A DNA stretch of 64,000 nucleotides, taken from the NCBI GenBank assembly GCA_035550315.1, contig DASZPL010000139.1, positions 30,287-94,286 on the forward strand, read 5' to 3'. The DNA is from DASZPL01 sp035550315. GTDB taxonomy: Bacteria; Actinomycetota; Actinomycetes; JAFAQI01. This document shows, piece by piece, positions 47,944 to 56,626 of this stretch. Position 1 is the stretch's first letter. Each line of letters opens with the position of its first letter. Under the pieces are notes generated by a model that saw nothing but the letters and a program-made list of their open reading frames with translations, was not told the origin of the DNA and made no database searches. A program made the position numbers and the translations under genes.

Positions 47944-48783
47944 CTCGGGCAGCTGTAGCCCGGCCTGGGGGCCGAACCGGCGGGTGAGCCAGGAGGCGGC
48001 GCCCTGGTAGTGCGGGCCGAACAGTCGCGGGATCGCGTCGAGGACGCGGGAGTCAGCGCCGATCAGGATCCGGCCGCGGTTGCGGTCGACCCCGTCCAGG
48101 ATGACTTTCGCGGCCCGGTCCGGCGTGGTGCGCGCCACCCGGGAGAACCGCTTCGCGCTCTCCTCGCGGTCGACCGTCGGGTCGGCGATGCGCGCGGACC
48201 GGGCGATGTTGGTGTCGATGCCACCGGGGTGCACGCAGTGCACACCGACCGGATGACCGGCGATGAGCATCTCCTGCCGCAATGCCTCGGTGAAGCCGCG
48301 GACCGCGAACTTCGCCGCGTTGTATGCGCTCTGCGTCGGCACGCCGATGAAGCCGAACACGCTGGACAGGTTGACCAGGTGACCGTCGCCGGAGGCGATC
48401 AGGTGGGGCAGGAACGCCTTGGTCCCGTGCACGACGCCCCAGAAGTTGATCCCGATCAGCCAGTCGAGGTCTTCCCACTTCATCTCTTCGACGGTGGCCA
48501 TCAACGCGACACCCGCATTGTTGACGACCAGGTCCGCCCGGCCGAAGTCGGCGATGACCGCGTCGGCGTGGTCCAGCACTGCTTGGCGGTCGGCGACGTC
48601 AACCCGGTAGTGGCGCACCTTCGCGCCGGCGGCCTCGCAGGTCTTCGCGGTCTCGGCGAGGCCGGTCTCGTTGACGTCGGAGATGGCGAGCGCCGCGCCG
48701 CGGCCGGCGACGTTGATCGCCAGCGCCCGGCCGATGCCTGACGCGGCCCCCGTGATGACAGCGGTCTTGCCGGCGTACTGCAC
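47938..48783 (-). CDS. Short-chain dehydrogenase/reductase
   Basis: A 281-residue classical SDR. Cofactor site TGAASGIGRALA (about 10-21), NNAG (about 88-91), catalytic Ser in LSSVFG (about 139-144) and YNAAK (about 155-159). A C-terminal extension includes IPRLFGPHYQGAASWLTRRFG (about 253-273, shown partly), which suggests membrane or lipid association, as in SDRs of fatty acyl metabolism. ATG 48783 is the start. It is convergent with the SufR-like regulator and its stop codon lies in the tandem repeat. Substrate unknown. Confidence 0.92.
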   Translation of the reverse strand: MQYAGKTAVITGAASGIGRALAINVAGRGAALAISDVNETGLAETAKTCEAAGAKVRHYRVDVADRQAVLDHADAVIADFGRADLVVNNAGVALMATVEEMKWEDLDWLIGINFWGVVHGTKAFLPHLIASGDGHLVNLSSVFGFIGVPTQSAYNAAKFAVRGFTEALRQEMLIAGHPVGVHCVHPGGIDTNIARSARIADPTVDREESAKRFSRVARTTPDRAAKVILDGVDRNRGRILIGADSRVLDAIPRLFGPHYQGAASWLTRRFGPQAGLQLPES

Positions 48784-48836
48784 TGGATCCGCTCCCTGGT
48801 CGTGGTGACCCGAAAGGTAGCGGATCGGGGTGCGGC

Positions 48837-49373
48837 CTAGTAGCCGCCGGTCCCGCCGCTGGCGGCCGGCAGCGCAGCCTTGCCGGAGCGGTGAAGCGCG
48901 TACCAGGTGGCGCCGAAGGTGTGGACACCCTCGCCGCTCACCGCCGTCCCGCTTTGGTCGGCGGCGTAGTTGTAGAGCGGATGTCCGCCGTACGTCGCCT
49001 GCTTCGAACCGTTGCTGCGGGTGATCGTGCCGATCTTTCCGGCATGGATGCCGGACCCGGCGTGCGGCTTGCGGCTCACGAGGACCGGCGGCCAGAAGCC
49101 GGCGCAGACGCCCGAGCAGTTCGACTTGTGGCTGGTGTCCTTGCCGAACAGGTAGACCACGTGGCCGCCCTTGATCGCGACCACCTTGCCGAGCGCGGTA
49201 CGCCGCAGCACGAGGGTCGGCCGGCTGGCGACCGACGAGACGTGCGGGGCTGGCCGCGGCGCGGCAGCGGCGGTGCTGCCTGCGACCGTGCCGGCGACGG
49301 CGAACCCGCCGGCGGCGGTGGCGACGGCGACGGCGACAGCGGACCGCCGGGCGAGAGATCGGGGCAGGGTCAC
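48837..49373 (-). CDS. Secreted repeat-of-unknown-function protein (COG4315 type)
   Basis: A 178-residue exported protein. A signal peptide (1-38) with two Arg and an Ala-rich core ends near AAAAP. The mature domain holds two copies of the family pattern: LVLRRTALGKVV (about 54-65) with YLFGKDTSHKSNCSGVCAGFWPP (about 74-96, two Cys) and later IGTITRSNGSKQATYGGHPLYNYA (about 115-138, quoted in part). Such proteins may be lipoprotein-like electron or metal-binding proteins of the outer face. It is downstream of the ECF41 gene by 58 bases and may belong to its regulon. Confidence 0.85.
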   Translation of the reverse strand: MTLPRSLARRSAVAVAVATAAGGFAVAGTVAGSTAAAAPRPAPHVSSVASRPTLVLRRTALGKVVAIKGGHVVYLFGKDTSHKSNCSGVCAGFWPPVLVSRKPHAGSGIHAGKIGTITRSNGSKQATYGGHPLYNYAADQSGTAVSGEGVHTFGATWYALHRSGKAALPAASGGTGGY

Positions 49374-49431
49374 GGCATGCTCCTTGTCCGAACAGGGTCA
49401 GTCCGGACTACGGAGCCACCGCCAGGACGGT

Positions 49432-50304
49432 TCAGCCGGTCGGCACGTGACCGAGCTTTTCTGGGTTGACGACCGCGCGCACCCCGACGATTTGCCCGTC
49501 GATCACGTCGAGCGCGATCACGCCGTGGACGGCAGTGGAGTCGGAGATGACAAGACCGGGCTGACCGTTGACGCGGGACGTCCGCACCTCGGCGCCGGCC
49601 GGGATGGTGGCGGCGATCGCCGCCAGGAACCGCGCCGACTTGGCAGCACCGTAGATCGGGTTCGGCGCGGCCTTTGCCTTGCCGCCGCCGTCGGTCCACA
49701 CCACGACGTCCTCGGCGAGCATGGCCATCAAGCCCTGGATGTCGCCCGTCGAGCAGGCCTCCAGGAACCGCTCGGCGAGCCGCTCGCTCTGCTCCCGGTC
49801 GGCGTCGAACCGACGGCGTCGCTCACCGACTCGTTGCCGGGCCCGCCGGACCAGCTGCCGGGCGGCCGGCTCGGTGCGCCCGAGCATCCCGGCGACCTCG
49901 TCGTAGCCGTAGCCGAAGACGTCGTGCAGCAGCAAGCCCGCGCGCTCGTGCGGCGCCAGCTCTTCCAATAGCACCAGGAAGGCCATCGACAGGCTGTCCG
50001 CCATCTCGGCGGCGGCCGCGCCGTCGTGGTCGTCGACCAGCAACGGCTCCGGCAGCCAGGGTCCGACGTAGCGCTCGCGTCGCTTGCGTGCCGATTTCAG
50101 CTCGTCGAGGCAAAGCCGGACGACCGTGGTGGTCAGGAAGCCACGCGGGGAGCTCACCTCGGCCGGCCCGCGTTGCGCCCACCGGATGTACGCGTCCTGC
50201 AGGATGTCGTCGGCGTCTGCGGCGCTGCCGAGCATCCGGTAGGCGATCGCGAACAGCAGCGGCCGCAGCTCGGTGAACTGCTCGACGTCAGCCGGGCTGG
50301 TCAT
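49432..50304 (-). CDS. ECF41-group RNA polymerase sigma factor (SigJ-like)
   Basis: A 290-residue sigma factor. Sigma region 2 is about 8-75 (ADADDILQDAYIRWA), region 4 about 115-170 (YDEVAGMLGRTEPAARQLVRRARQR, quoted partly), and a SnoaL-like C-terminal domain covers 180-290. The C-terminal hallmarks of ECF41, WTDGGGKAKA (about 210-219) and NPEKLG (about 281-286), are present; they modulate sigma activity without an anti-sigma factor. It overlaps its CMD partner gene by 17 bases. It probably drives the ECF41 promoter at 50946-50972. The inducing signal is unknown. Confidence 0.94.
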   Translation of the reverse strand: MTSPADVEQFTELRPLLFAIAYRMLGSAADADDILQDAYIRWAQRGPAEVSSPRGFLTTTVVRLCLDELKSARKRRERYVGPWLPEPLLVDDHDGAAAAEMADSLSMAFLVLLEELAPHERAGLLLHDVFGYGYDEVAGMLGRTEPAARQLVRRARQRVGERRRRFDADREQSERLAERFLEACSTGDIQGLMAMLAEDVVVWTDGGGKAKAAPNPIYGAAKSARFLAAIAATIPAGAEVRTSRVNGQPGLVISDSTAVHGVIALDVIDGQIVGVRAVVNPEKLGHVPTG

Positions 50305-50905
50305 CGGCGGTCGGGATCTGGCAGTGGTCGGCGAACCCCTGGCTGTGCAGCCGGAGGCCGGCGTTGACCCGCGACCGGTAGTTCTCCAGCGCCACCCAGC
50401 AGGCCAGCTCGACGATCTCCTCGTTGTTGAACAGCCGGTGCAACCGGTCGACCAGGTCGTCGTCGATCACCGCTGGCGTGGCGGTCGCCGCCTCGGCGTA
50501 CTCGATCACCGCGCGCTCGCGGTCGTCGTACACGTCGGACTCGCGCCACCGCGGGACGTCGCGGACCTTGCGCGGGTCGACGCCGTGCTGCATCGCTTCG
50601 TAGTAGCCGTAGTCGACGCACCACGAGCAGCCGATCTGGCCGGACGTCGCCTGGATCGCCAGCCAGCGCAGGTGCTCGTCGAGCTTGCGCCAGCCGCGGG
50701 CGATCGCCATCTCGAACGCGCCGTCAGCCGCCAGCACGCCGCCGTGGTGGGCCAGCGCGCGCAGCGGGTCGGGCACCGCACCGAACCGCTTGCGCGCGTA
50801 ACGCCAGGCGTAGCGGCGAAGCAAGCCACGGGGTTTGTCGATCAGCGGGACGACCGCGGTGTCGTCCGAGGTCCGCACCAGTGTGATCGGGGGCGCTGCT
50901 GTCAT
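50288..50905 (-). CDS. Carboxymuconolactone decarboxylase family protein, ECF41 partner
   Basis: A 205-residue CMD/AhpD-fold protein. The active segment IGCSWCVDYGYYEAM (about 90-104) has the CXXC pair, preceded by LAIQATSGQ. The C-terminal NNEEIVELACWVALENYRSR region (about 163-182) is typical. It is the COE-type partner usually encoded next to ECF41 sigma factors. ATG 50905 has GAGGTGA upstream and an exact ECF41-type promoter at 50946-50972. Its stop overlaps the sigma gene by 17 bases. It may be a redox enzyme whose level is set by the sigma factor. Confidence 0.9.
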   Translation of the reverse strand: MTAAPPITLVRTSDDTAVVPLIDKPRGLLRRYAWRYARKRFGAVPDPLRALAHHGGVLAADGAFEMAIARGWRKLDEHLRWLAIQATSGQIGCSWCVDYGYYEAMQHGVDPRKVRDVPRWRESDVYDDRERAVIEYAEAATATPAVIDDDLVDRLHRLFNNEEIVELACWVALENYRSRVNAGLRLHSQGFADHCQIPTADDQPG

Positions 50906-50945
50906 CTGTCGTCACCTCACCGGGTTGGCTGTCATCCCCCGGAAT

Positions 50946-50972
50946 GACGAGACCGGTCAGCCCTTTGTGACA
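50946..50972 (-). promoter_or_regulatory. Exact ECF41-type promoter
   Basis: Read on the minus strand, TGTCACA (50972-50966) is followed by 16 bases and CGTC (50949-50946), exactly the TGTCACA-N16-CGTC consensus reported for ECF41 targets. It lies about 41 bases upstream of the CMD-family gene (ATG 50905) that precedes the ECF41 gene. It overlaps the 3' end of the fprA-like gene (stop at 50957). Confidence 0.8.
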
Positions 50973-52270
50973 GGGTTCGCGGCGCTGAGCAGCTCTTCCC
51001 ACTGCGCCAGCTTGACCCGCGGGTTGTTGCGCACCTTGCCGCGGGCGATCTCCTCGGCGTCGATCGCCGCCCATCCTTCGAGCGTGACCGGCCGGGCGCC
51101 GCGGGCCATCGCCGCCTCCAGCGCGCTGCCGGGTTTGGTGTCCCGTCGACGAAGCGCGTCGGCGTCGGCGATCACGGACTGCATCGTGCCTTGCGCGCTG
51201 TGGCGGTTGGTGCCGATGACGCCGGTGGCGCCGCGGCTGATCCAGCCGCAGGCGTACTCCCCCGAGGCGGTGCCGTCGCGGCGCACCCGGCTGTCGGCGG
51301 TCGGCACGGTGCCGGACTCCTCGTCGAACGGCAGCCCGTCGAGCCGGACGCCGCGGTAGCCGACCGACCGCAGCACGAGCTGCGCCTCGATGTCGGTGGT
51401 GCTGCCGTCGGGGTGCTCGACCCGCAGCGCCTCGACCTGGTCGTCGCCGAGCATCGCCGCCGGCCGGGAGAAGAAGTGCATGTGGATCCGGCGGGGGGCG
51501 CCGGTCGGCGATCGGCCGGCCCAGTCGCGGAACACCTCAAGGTTGCGGCGTACGACGGTCTCCGTCGGCTCCCCGACGTCGTCGAGGGCGGCCGGGTCCA
51601 TCAGCACGTCGACGCCGGCGAGCTCGCCGATCTCGCGCAGCTCCTTGGTGGTGAACTTCGCGTGCTGCGGCCCGCGGCGCCCGACGATGTGCACGTCGGT
51701 GACGGCCGACCTGCGCAGCGCGTCCAGCACGTTGTCGGGGACGTCGGTCGGGGCCAGCTCCTCCGGGTCGCGAGCCAGGACCCGGGCGGCGTCGAGGGCG
51801 ACGTTGCCGAGGCCGATGACGGCGACGCTCTTGGCCGTCAGCTCGAAGGCGTCCGGTGCGGTGTCGGGGTCGCCGCAGTACCAGGACACGAAGTGCCGGG
51901 CGGAGTCGCTGCCCGGGAGGTCCTCACCCGGGATGCCGAGGTGGCGATCGGTCGCCGCGCCGAACGCGTAGATCACGGCGTGGTAGTCGCCGAGCAGCTC
52001 CTCGATCGTCAGGTCGCGACCCAGCTCGATGTTGCCGAAGAACCGGACGTTGTCGTGGTCGAGCGTGCGCTGCAGCGTGCGGCTCATCGACTTCATCTTC
52101 AGGTGGTCCGGCGCGACGCCGTAGCGCAGCAGCCCGAACGGCGTGGGCAGCCGGTCGAAGATGTCGACCGTCGCGGGGACATCGGTCTGCTCGACCAAGG
52201 CGTCCGCGACGTAGATGCCGGCCGGCCCGGCGCCAATCACGGCGATCCGCAGCGCTGGGTATCCGCTCAC
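50957..52270 (-). CDS. FAD-dependent NADPH-ferredoxin reductase, FprA-type
   Basis: A 437-residue flavoprotein related to mycobacterial FprA and adrenodoxin reductase; it transfers electrons between NADPH and ferredoxin. The FAD site is IAVIGAGPAGIYVADAL (about 9-25), FGLLRYGVAPDH (about 45-56) is typical, the NADPH site is VAVIGLGNVALDAARVLA (about 146-163), and ISRGATGVIGTNR (about 351-363) closes the FAD site. GTG 52270 is chosen over upstream codons. It is divergent from the DUF885 gene. Its 3' end hosts the ECF41 promoter. Confidence 0.93.
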   Translation of the reverse strand: MSGYPALRIAVIGAGPAGIYVADALVEQTDVPATVDIFDRLPTPFGLLRYGVAPDHLKMKSMSRTLQRTLDHDNVRFFGNIELGRDLTIEELLGDYHAVIYAFGAATDRHLGIPGEDLPGSDSARHFVSWYCGDPDTAPDAFELTAKSVAVIGLGNVALDAARVLARDPEELAPTDVPDNVLDALRRSAVTDVHIVGRRGPQHAKFTTKELREIGELAGVDVLMDPAALDDVGEPTETVVRRNLEVFRDWAGRSPTGAPRRIHMHFFSRPAAMLGDDQVEALRVEHPDGSTTDIEAQLVLRSVGYRGVRLDGLPFDEESGTVPTADSRVRRDGTASGEYACGWISRGATGVIGTNRHSAQGTMQSVIADADALRRRDTKPGSALEAAMARGARPVTLEGWAAIDAEEIARGKVRNNPRVKLAQWEELLSAANPVTKG

Positions 52271-52310
52271 CCGTCCAGTTTGCCAGCCCGCCGCGTAGCA
52301 GGATGAGGAC

Positions 52311-53975
52311 GTGACCGTCACCACACTTGCCGACCGACTCCACGACCGGTTGTTCGCCGCGGCGCCGTTCGCCGCGACGTACATGGGGCTTCCCGGGTAC
52401 GACGCGGACGTCCCCGACGGCAGCGCGGCGGGCGACGCCACGCTCCGGGCCGATCTCGACGCGATCCGCGTCGAGGCAGCCGGGCTCGATGCGGCGGGAC
52501 TCAGCGCCGACGAGCAGACGACGCTGGGCTGCGTCACGACGATCGCCGACCTGACCATCAAAGAGATCGACGCCGCGCTCGGCGACCACACGGTGACCGC
52601 CATGCCGTTCGCCGGGCCGCCCGAGCTGTTCGCCGTGGCCGCCAGGACCGGGCTCGCCAACGGCGATGCCGCCGCCGACTATCTGACGCGGCTCAACCGA
52701 AGCGGCGAGTGGATCGACCGGCTGACCGCGCGGCTGCGAGACGGCGCAGCGCGCGGCCGACTGCCGGTGGCGGCACTGGTGGAGCAGGCGATCGCCTGGG
52801 CCGACGCGACGTTGCAGCCGGATGCGCCGGCGGCCTTGCTGGCCCCGGCACCGCCCGCCGGCTGGGATGGCGAGAGCCAGTGGCGCGACGACGTGCTCGC
52901 AGCGGCCCGCGACGTGGTGCGCCCAGCGCTGGCGCGGTGGCGCGCGCTGCTCGCCGACGAGCTGCTGCCGCGGGCTCGATCGACCGACCAGCCCGGCCTC
53001 GGCGCACTGCCTAGCGGCGACGCCGATTACCGGCGCTTGATCCAGCTGCATACGACGCTCGACATCGACGCGGGGTCGTTGCACCAGATCGGCGTCGACA
53101 CGATCGCCGAGCTGGAGGATCGCGCACTCGCGCTGGGGGCCGAGCTCGGCTTGTCCGACTTGCCGGCGATCCACGCCGCGATGCGTGAGGCCGCAGCCTC
53201 GACCGACCCGCACGCGGCGATGGAGGCGGCGCGTGACGCCGTACGCCGAGCCGAAGCCCGCGCGGCCGAGGTCTTCCCGGAGCCGTTGCCGCCACCCTGC
53301 GAGGTCGCGCCGATGCCGCCGACCGTCGCGGAGTCCGGGATGGCGCCGCACTACACGCCGCCGCGCCCGGACGGCACGGCGGCCGGCACGTACTGGTACA
53401 ACACGATGCTTCCGACGGCCGGCGGCGGTTGGGATCTCGAAGCGGTCGCGTTCCACGAAGCCGTTCCCGGACACCACTTGCAGATGTCACGGTCGCAGCT
53501 GTCGGAAGGCTCGCTGCCGGCGCTGCAACGCAACTTCCCGGTAACCGCGCACGCCGAGGGGTGGGGGCTCTACGCCGAGCAGCTGGCCGAGGAGATGGGC
53601 CTCTACAGCGACGCGCGCCAACTGCTCGGCGGCGTGACCGCGTCTCTGATGCGAGCCGCGCGGCTGGTCCTCGACAGCGGGCTGCACGCACTGGGCTGGA
53701 CGCGCGCGCAGGCGATCGAGTACTACACCGCACACGTCCCGTTGCCGCGCGAGTTCCTGGCGAACGAAGTCGACCGCTACATCACGATGCCGGGCCAGGC
53801 GTTGGCGTATCTGACCGGCAAGCGGGAGATCTTGCGGCTGCGCGATGAAGCCCGCTCGACGTTGGGATCGCGGTTCGACCTGCCCGGCTTCCACGCCGCC
53901 GTGCTCGACGCGGGGTCGCTGCCCATACCGGTGCTCGAGCAACGAGTCCGCGCCTGGACCGCCGCACCCGCCTAA
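52311..53975 (+). CDS. DUF885 family zinc metalloprotein
   Basis: A 554-residue helical protein of the DUF885 family, widespread putative zinc peptidases. The conserved FHEAVPGHHLQM (about 381-392) holds the HExxxGHH metal ligands, and AHAEGWGLYAEQLAEEMGLY (about 411-430) supplies the downstream Glu ligand. No signal peptide, so cytoplasmic. Codon quality is high throughout. GTG 52311 is close to the divergent FprA start. It ends in a GC-rich tandem repeat region. Substrate (peptide or other) unknown. Confidence 0.92.
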   Translation: MTVTTLADRLHDRLFAAAPFAATYMGLPGYDADVPDGSAAGDATLRADLDAIRVEAAGLDAAGLSADEQTTLGCVTTIADLTIKEIDAALGDHTVTAMPFAGPPELFAVAARTGLANGDAAADYLTRLNRSGEWIDRLTARLRDGAARGRLPVAALVEQAIAWADATLQPDAPAALLAPAPPAGWDGESQWRDDVLAAARDVVRPALARWRALLADELLPRARSTDQPGLGALPSGDADYRRLIQLHTTLDIDAGSLHQIGVDTIAELEDRALALGAELGLSDLPAIHAAMREAAASTDPHAAMEAARDAVRRAEARAAEVFPEPLPPPCEVAPMPPTVAESGMAPHYTPPRPDGTAAGTYWYNTMLPTAGGGWDLEAVAFHEAVPGHHLQMSRSQLSEGSLPALQRNFPVTAHAEGWGLYAEQLAEEMGLYSDARQLLGGVTASLMRAARLVLDSGLHALGWTRAQAIEYYTAHVPLPREFLANEVDRYITMPGQALAYLTGKREILRLRDEARSTLGSRFDLPGFHAAVLDAGSLPIPVLEQRVRAWTAAPA

Positions 53976-54088
53976 CCCGCGCCGCCCACCCCCTTCGCCA
54001 AACCCGCGCCACCCCCCTCCGCCGAACCCGCGCCGTCCACCCCCTTCGCCAAACCCGCGCCGCCCAACCCCTTCGCCAAACCCGCGCG
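53974..54088 (+). repeat. GC-rich tandem repeat, four and a partial copies
   Basis: Units of 27, 24, 27 and 27 bases (53974-54000, 54001-54024, 54025-54051, 54052-54078) begin AACCCGCGCC and end CTTCGCCA or a variant, and a fifth partial copy starts at 54079. Copy 1 overlaps the DUF885 stop codon. The region carries no gene. Confidence 0.85.
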
Positions 54089-54141
54089 TTTCAACGCCTT
54101 GGGCGGCGGTTTGACGGTTGATTCGTGCGGGTTTGGCGAGG
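54071..54141. terminator. Long hairpin built from an inverted repeat copy
   Basis: TCGCCAAACCCGC (54073-54085) pairs exactly with GCGGGTTTGGCGA (54127-54139); with adjoining and wobble pairs the stem reaches about 16 bp, and TCAAC (54091-54095) can pair GTTGA (54117-54121) inside. It lies between convergent genes ending at 53975 and 54180 and is a likely bidirectional terminator. Confidence 0.65.
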
Positions 54142-54179
54142 TCAGTAGTGCTACGGGCGGTCGCTAGGAGGACTGGCGG

Positions 54180-55055
54180 TCAGTAGTAGTACGGGTAGTC
54201 CGACCAGTCGGGGCCGCGCTTTTCCAGGAACGCGTCGCGGCCCTCGGCGGCTTCGTCCGTCATGTAGCCGAGCCGGGTTGCCTCGCCGGCGAACAGTTGC
54301 TGTCCGACCAGCCCGTCGTCGATCGCGTTGAACGCGTACTTCAGCATCCGCACCGCCATCGGGCTCATCGCGTTGACCTTTGCCGCCCACTCGAGCGCGA
54401 CCCGCTCGAGATCCGCGTGCGGCACCACGGCGTTGACCATGCCCAGCCGGTGCGCGGCCTCGGCGTCGTACTCCTCGCCGAGGAAGAAGACCTCCCGGGC
54501 GAACTTCTGGCCGACCTGACGGGCGAGGTACGCCGACCCGAACCCACCGTCGAAGCTCGCGACTTTCGCGTCGGTCTGCTTGAACCGCGCGTATTCGCGG
54601 CTCGCGATCGTCAGGTCGCACACCACGTGCAGGCTGTGGCCACCGCCCGCGGCCCAGCCGGGTACGACGGCAATCACCACCTTCGGCATGAAGCGGATCA
54701 GTCGCTGCACCTCGAGGATGTGTAGCCGGCCGGCCCGCGCCCCCTCGGCGTACTCATAGCCGGCTCTTCCCCGGATTCGCTGGTCGCCGCCGGAGCAGAA
54801 CGCCCAGCCGCCGTCCTTCGGTGACGGCCCATTACCGGTGAGCAGCACGCAGCCGACGTCGCTCGTCTGCCGCGCGTGGTCCAGCGCAACGAGCAGCTCG
54901 TCGACCGTCCCGGGACGGAACGCGTTGCGCACCTCCGGCCGGTTGAACGCGACGCGCACCGTGCCGGACTCGCGCGCCCGGTGGTAGGTGATGTCGGTGA
55001 AGTCGAAGCCCGGCATGACGTCCCATGCCGCCTCGTCGTACAGCTCCGAAATCAC
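54180..55055 (-). CDS. menB: 1,4-dihydroxy-2-naphthoyl-CoA synthase
   Basis: A 291-residue crotonase-fold enzyme of menaquinone biosynthesis that closes the second ring of o-succinylbenzoyl-CoA. Typical motifs: FNRPEVRNAFRPGTVDEL (about 38-55), FCSGGDQRIRGRAGYEY (about 86-102), PGWAAGGGHSLHVVCDL (about 132-148), and QTDAKVASFDGGFGS (about 159-173). The C-terminal YPYYY (287-291) is also normal. GTG 55055 is the start. It is divergent from ilvA. This shows the organism makes menaquinone; the remaining men genes are outside the window. Confidence 0.96.
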   Translation of the reverse strand: MISELYDEAAWDVMPGFDFTDITYHRARESGTVRVAFNRPEVRNAFRPGTVDELLVALDHARQTSDVGCVLLTGNGPSPKDGGWAFCSGGDQRIRGRAGYEYAEGARAGRLHILEVQRLIRFMPKVVIAVVPGWAAGGGHSLHVVCDLTIASREYARFKQTDAKVASFDGGFGSAYLARQVGQKFAREVFFLGEEYDAEAAHRLGMVNAVVPHADLERVALEWAAKVNAMSPMAVRMLKYAFNAIDDGLVGQQLFAGEATRLGYMTDEAAEGRDAFLEKRGPDWSDYPYYY

Positions 55056-55088
55056 CGGGCGATCCTAGGCCGCGACTAGTGTGGCCGC

Positions 55089-56336
55089 GTGCCCGCAACG
55101 GTGCTGCCCGAAGACGTCGAGGCGGCGGCAGCCCGGCTGACCGGGGTCGCGGTGCAGAGCCCGCTGCAGCGCAACGACCGGCTGTCCGCGCTGACCGGCG
55201 CCGACATCTGGCTGAAGCGCGAAGACCTGCAGCCGGTGCGCTCCTACAAGCTGCGCGGCGCCTACAACTTCCTCGCCCAGCTCACTCCCGAGCAGCGCGC
55301 CGCCGGCGTGGTTTGTGCAAGCGCAGGCAACCATGCGCAAGGGGTCGCGCTCGGCTGCCACTTGCTCGGCATCAAGGGATCGACGTTCCTGCCGCGGACC
55401 ACGCCCCGGCAAAAGCGCGATCGCATCGCCGCGTTGGGCCAGGGCCAGATCGACATCCGCGCGGTCGGCGACAGCTACGACGAGGCCAATGCAGAGGCGG
55501 CGGCGTTCGCCGAGTCAATCGGCGCGCCGCTCGTGCCGGCGTTCGACGCGGTCGACACCATTGCCGGGCAGGGCACCGTGACCCGGGAGCTGATCGGCCA
55601 GCTTGGCCGGGTGCCGGACGTCCTGGTCGTGCCGGTCGGTGGCGGCGGGCTGCTCGCCGGCACCATCGCCTGGCTCGCCGGCGAGTCGGCAGCACCGCGG
55701 CTGGTCGGCGTCGAGCCGGCTGGGGCGGCCAGCATGGCGGCGGCGGTCGCGGCCGGGCGGCCGGTGCCGCTCGACAGCCTCGACACCTTCGTCGACGGCG
55801 CCGCGGTCTGGCAGGTCGGCGAGCTCACCTACGACCTCGTCCGCGGATCCGACGTTGAGCTGGTCACAGTGCCCGAGGGCGCGATCTGCTCCGAGATGAT
55901 CGAGCTCTACCAGTCCGACGGCATCATCGCCGAGCCGGCCGGCGCCCTCGCCATCACCGCCCTGGCCGGGCTCTCCGACCTAGCCGGTGCGACGGTGGTC
56001 GCCGTCGTCTCGGGCGGCAACAACGACCTGTCGCGCTATCCCGAGATCATCGAGCGGGCCCTGGTCCACCAAGGGCTCAAGCACTACTTCCTCGTCGAGT
56101 TCCCGCAGGAGCCGGGCGCGTTGCGCAGCTTCCTCGACCACGCGCTCGGGCCGGACGACGACATCACGCTGTTCGAATACACCAAGCGCAACAACCGCGA
56201 GACCGGCCCGGCGCTGGTCGGCATCGAGCTCGCCCACCGCGAGGACCTCGACGGGCTGTTGCACCGGCTCGCCGACCTGCCGCTCAACGTCGAGCGGGTG
56301 CAGCCCGACCACGCGCTGTTCCGGTTCCTGATCTAA
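55089..56336 (+). CDS. ilvA: Threonine ammonia-lyase
   Basis: A 415-residue fold-type II PLP enzyme that deaminates threonine to 2-oxobutanoate for isoleucine synthesis. The PLP lysine is in SYKLRGAYNF (about 52-61), ASAGNHAQGVA (about 77-87) is the substrate loop, and PVGGGGLLAG (about 181-190) binds the PLP phosphate. The C-terminal 85 residues form a single ACT-like regulatory domain, as in the shorter biosynthetic form. GTG 55089 is used (GTG 55083 is also possible). Its stop codon overlaps that of the convergent acetyltransferase gene. Confidence 0.95.
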   Translation: MPATVLPEDVEAAAARLTGVAVQSPLQRNDRLSALTGADIWLKREDLQPVRSYKLRGAYNFLAQLTPEQRAAGVVCASAGNHAQGVALGCHLLGIKGSTFLPRTTPRQKRDRIAALGQGQIDIRAVGDSYDEANAEAAAFAESIGAPLVPAFDAVDTIAGQGTVTRELIGQLGRVPDVLVVPVGGGGLLAGTIAWLAGESAAPRLVGVEPAGAASMAAAVAAGRPVPLDSLDTFVDGAAVWQVGELTYDLVRGSDVELVTVPEGAICSEMIELYQSDGIIAEPAGALAITALAGLSDLAGATVVAVVSGGNNDLSRYPEIIERALVHQGLKHYFLVEFPQEPGALRSFLDHALGPDDDITLFEYTKRNNRETGPALVGIELAHREDLDGLLHRLADLPLNVERVQPDHALFRFLI

Positions 56337-56626
56337 CCGGCGACGTGCTCGGCGTACTCCGGGTGCTTTTCTAGGTAGCCCTTCACGAACTCGCATTCCG
56401 GGACGATGGTGAGCTGCCGGTGCGCAATGTCATCGAGCGCGGCCTTGGCGAGCGCGCCGCCGACGCCTTTGCCCTCGAACTTCGGATACACCTCCGTGTG
56501 CACCAGCACGACCCGGTCGTCACCTTCGGTGCGGTAGGTCAGGACGCCGGCGAGCTCGCCGTCGACGTGGGCCTCGAACCGGTGTGCGGCAGGGTGGTCG
56601 GCAACCTGTACGGCGGGAGCAGTCAT
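56333..56626 (-). CDS. Small GNAT-family N-acetyltransferase (COG2388 type)
   Basis: A 97-residue GNAT-fold protein. The acetyl-CoA-binding loop is YPKFEGKGVGGALAKAAL (about 54-71), followed by IVPECEFVKGYLEKHPEY (about 79-96). The size and layout match the minimal COG2388 acetyltransferases whose targets are unknown. ATG 56626 and the ATG of the divergent MFS gene (56625) overlap as CATG. The stop overlaps the ilvA stop. An in-frame GTG at 56644 could give a longer form with no clear ribosome site. Confidence 0.87.
   Translation of the reverse strand: MTAPAVQVADHPAAHRFEAHVDGELAGVLTYRTEGDDRVVLVHTEVYPKFEGKGVGGALAKAALDDIAHRQLTIVPECEFVKGYLEKHPEYAEHVAG

Noticed and set aside
53974..54078. Possible CRISPR array
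   Set aside because: The units are directly joined with no unique spacers, so this is a simple tandem repeat.
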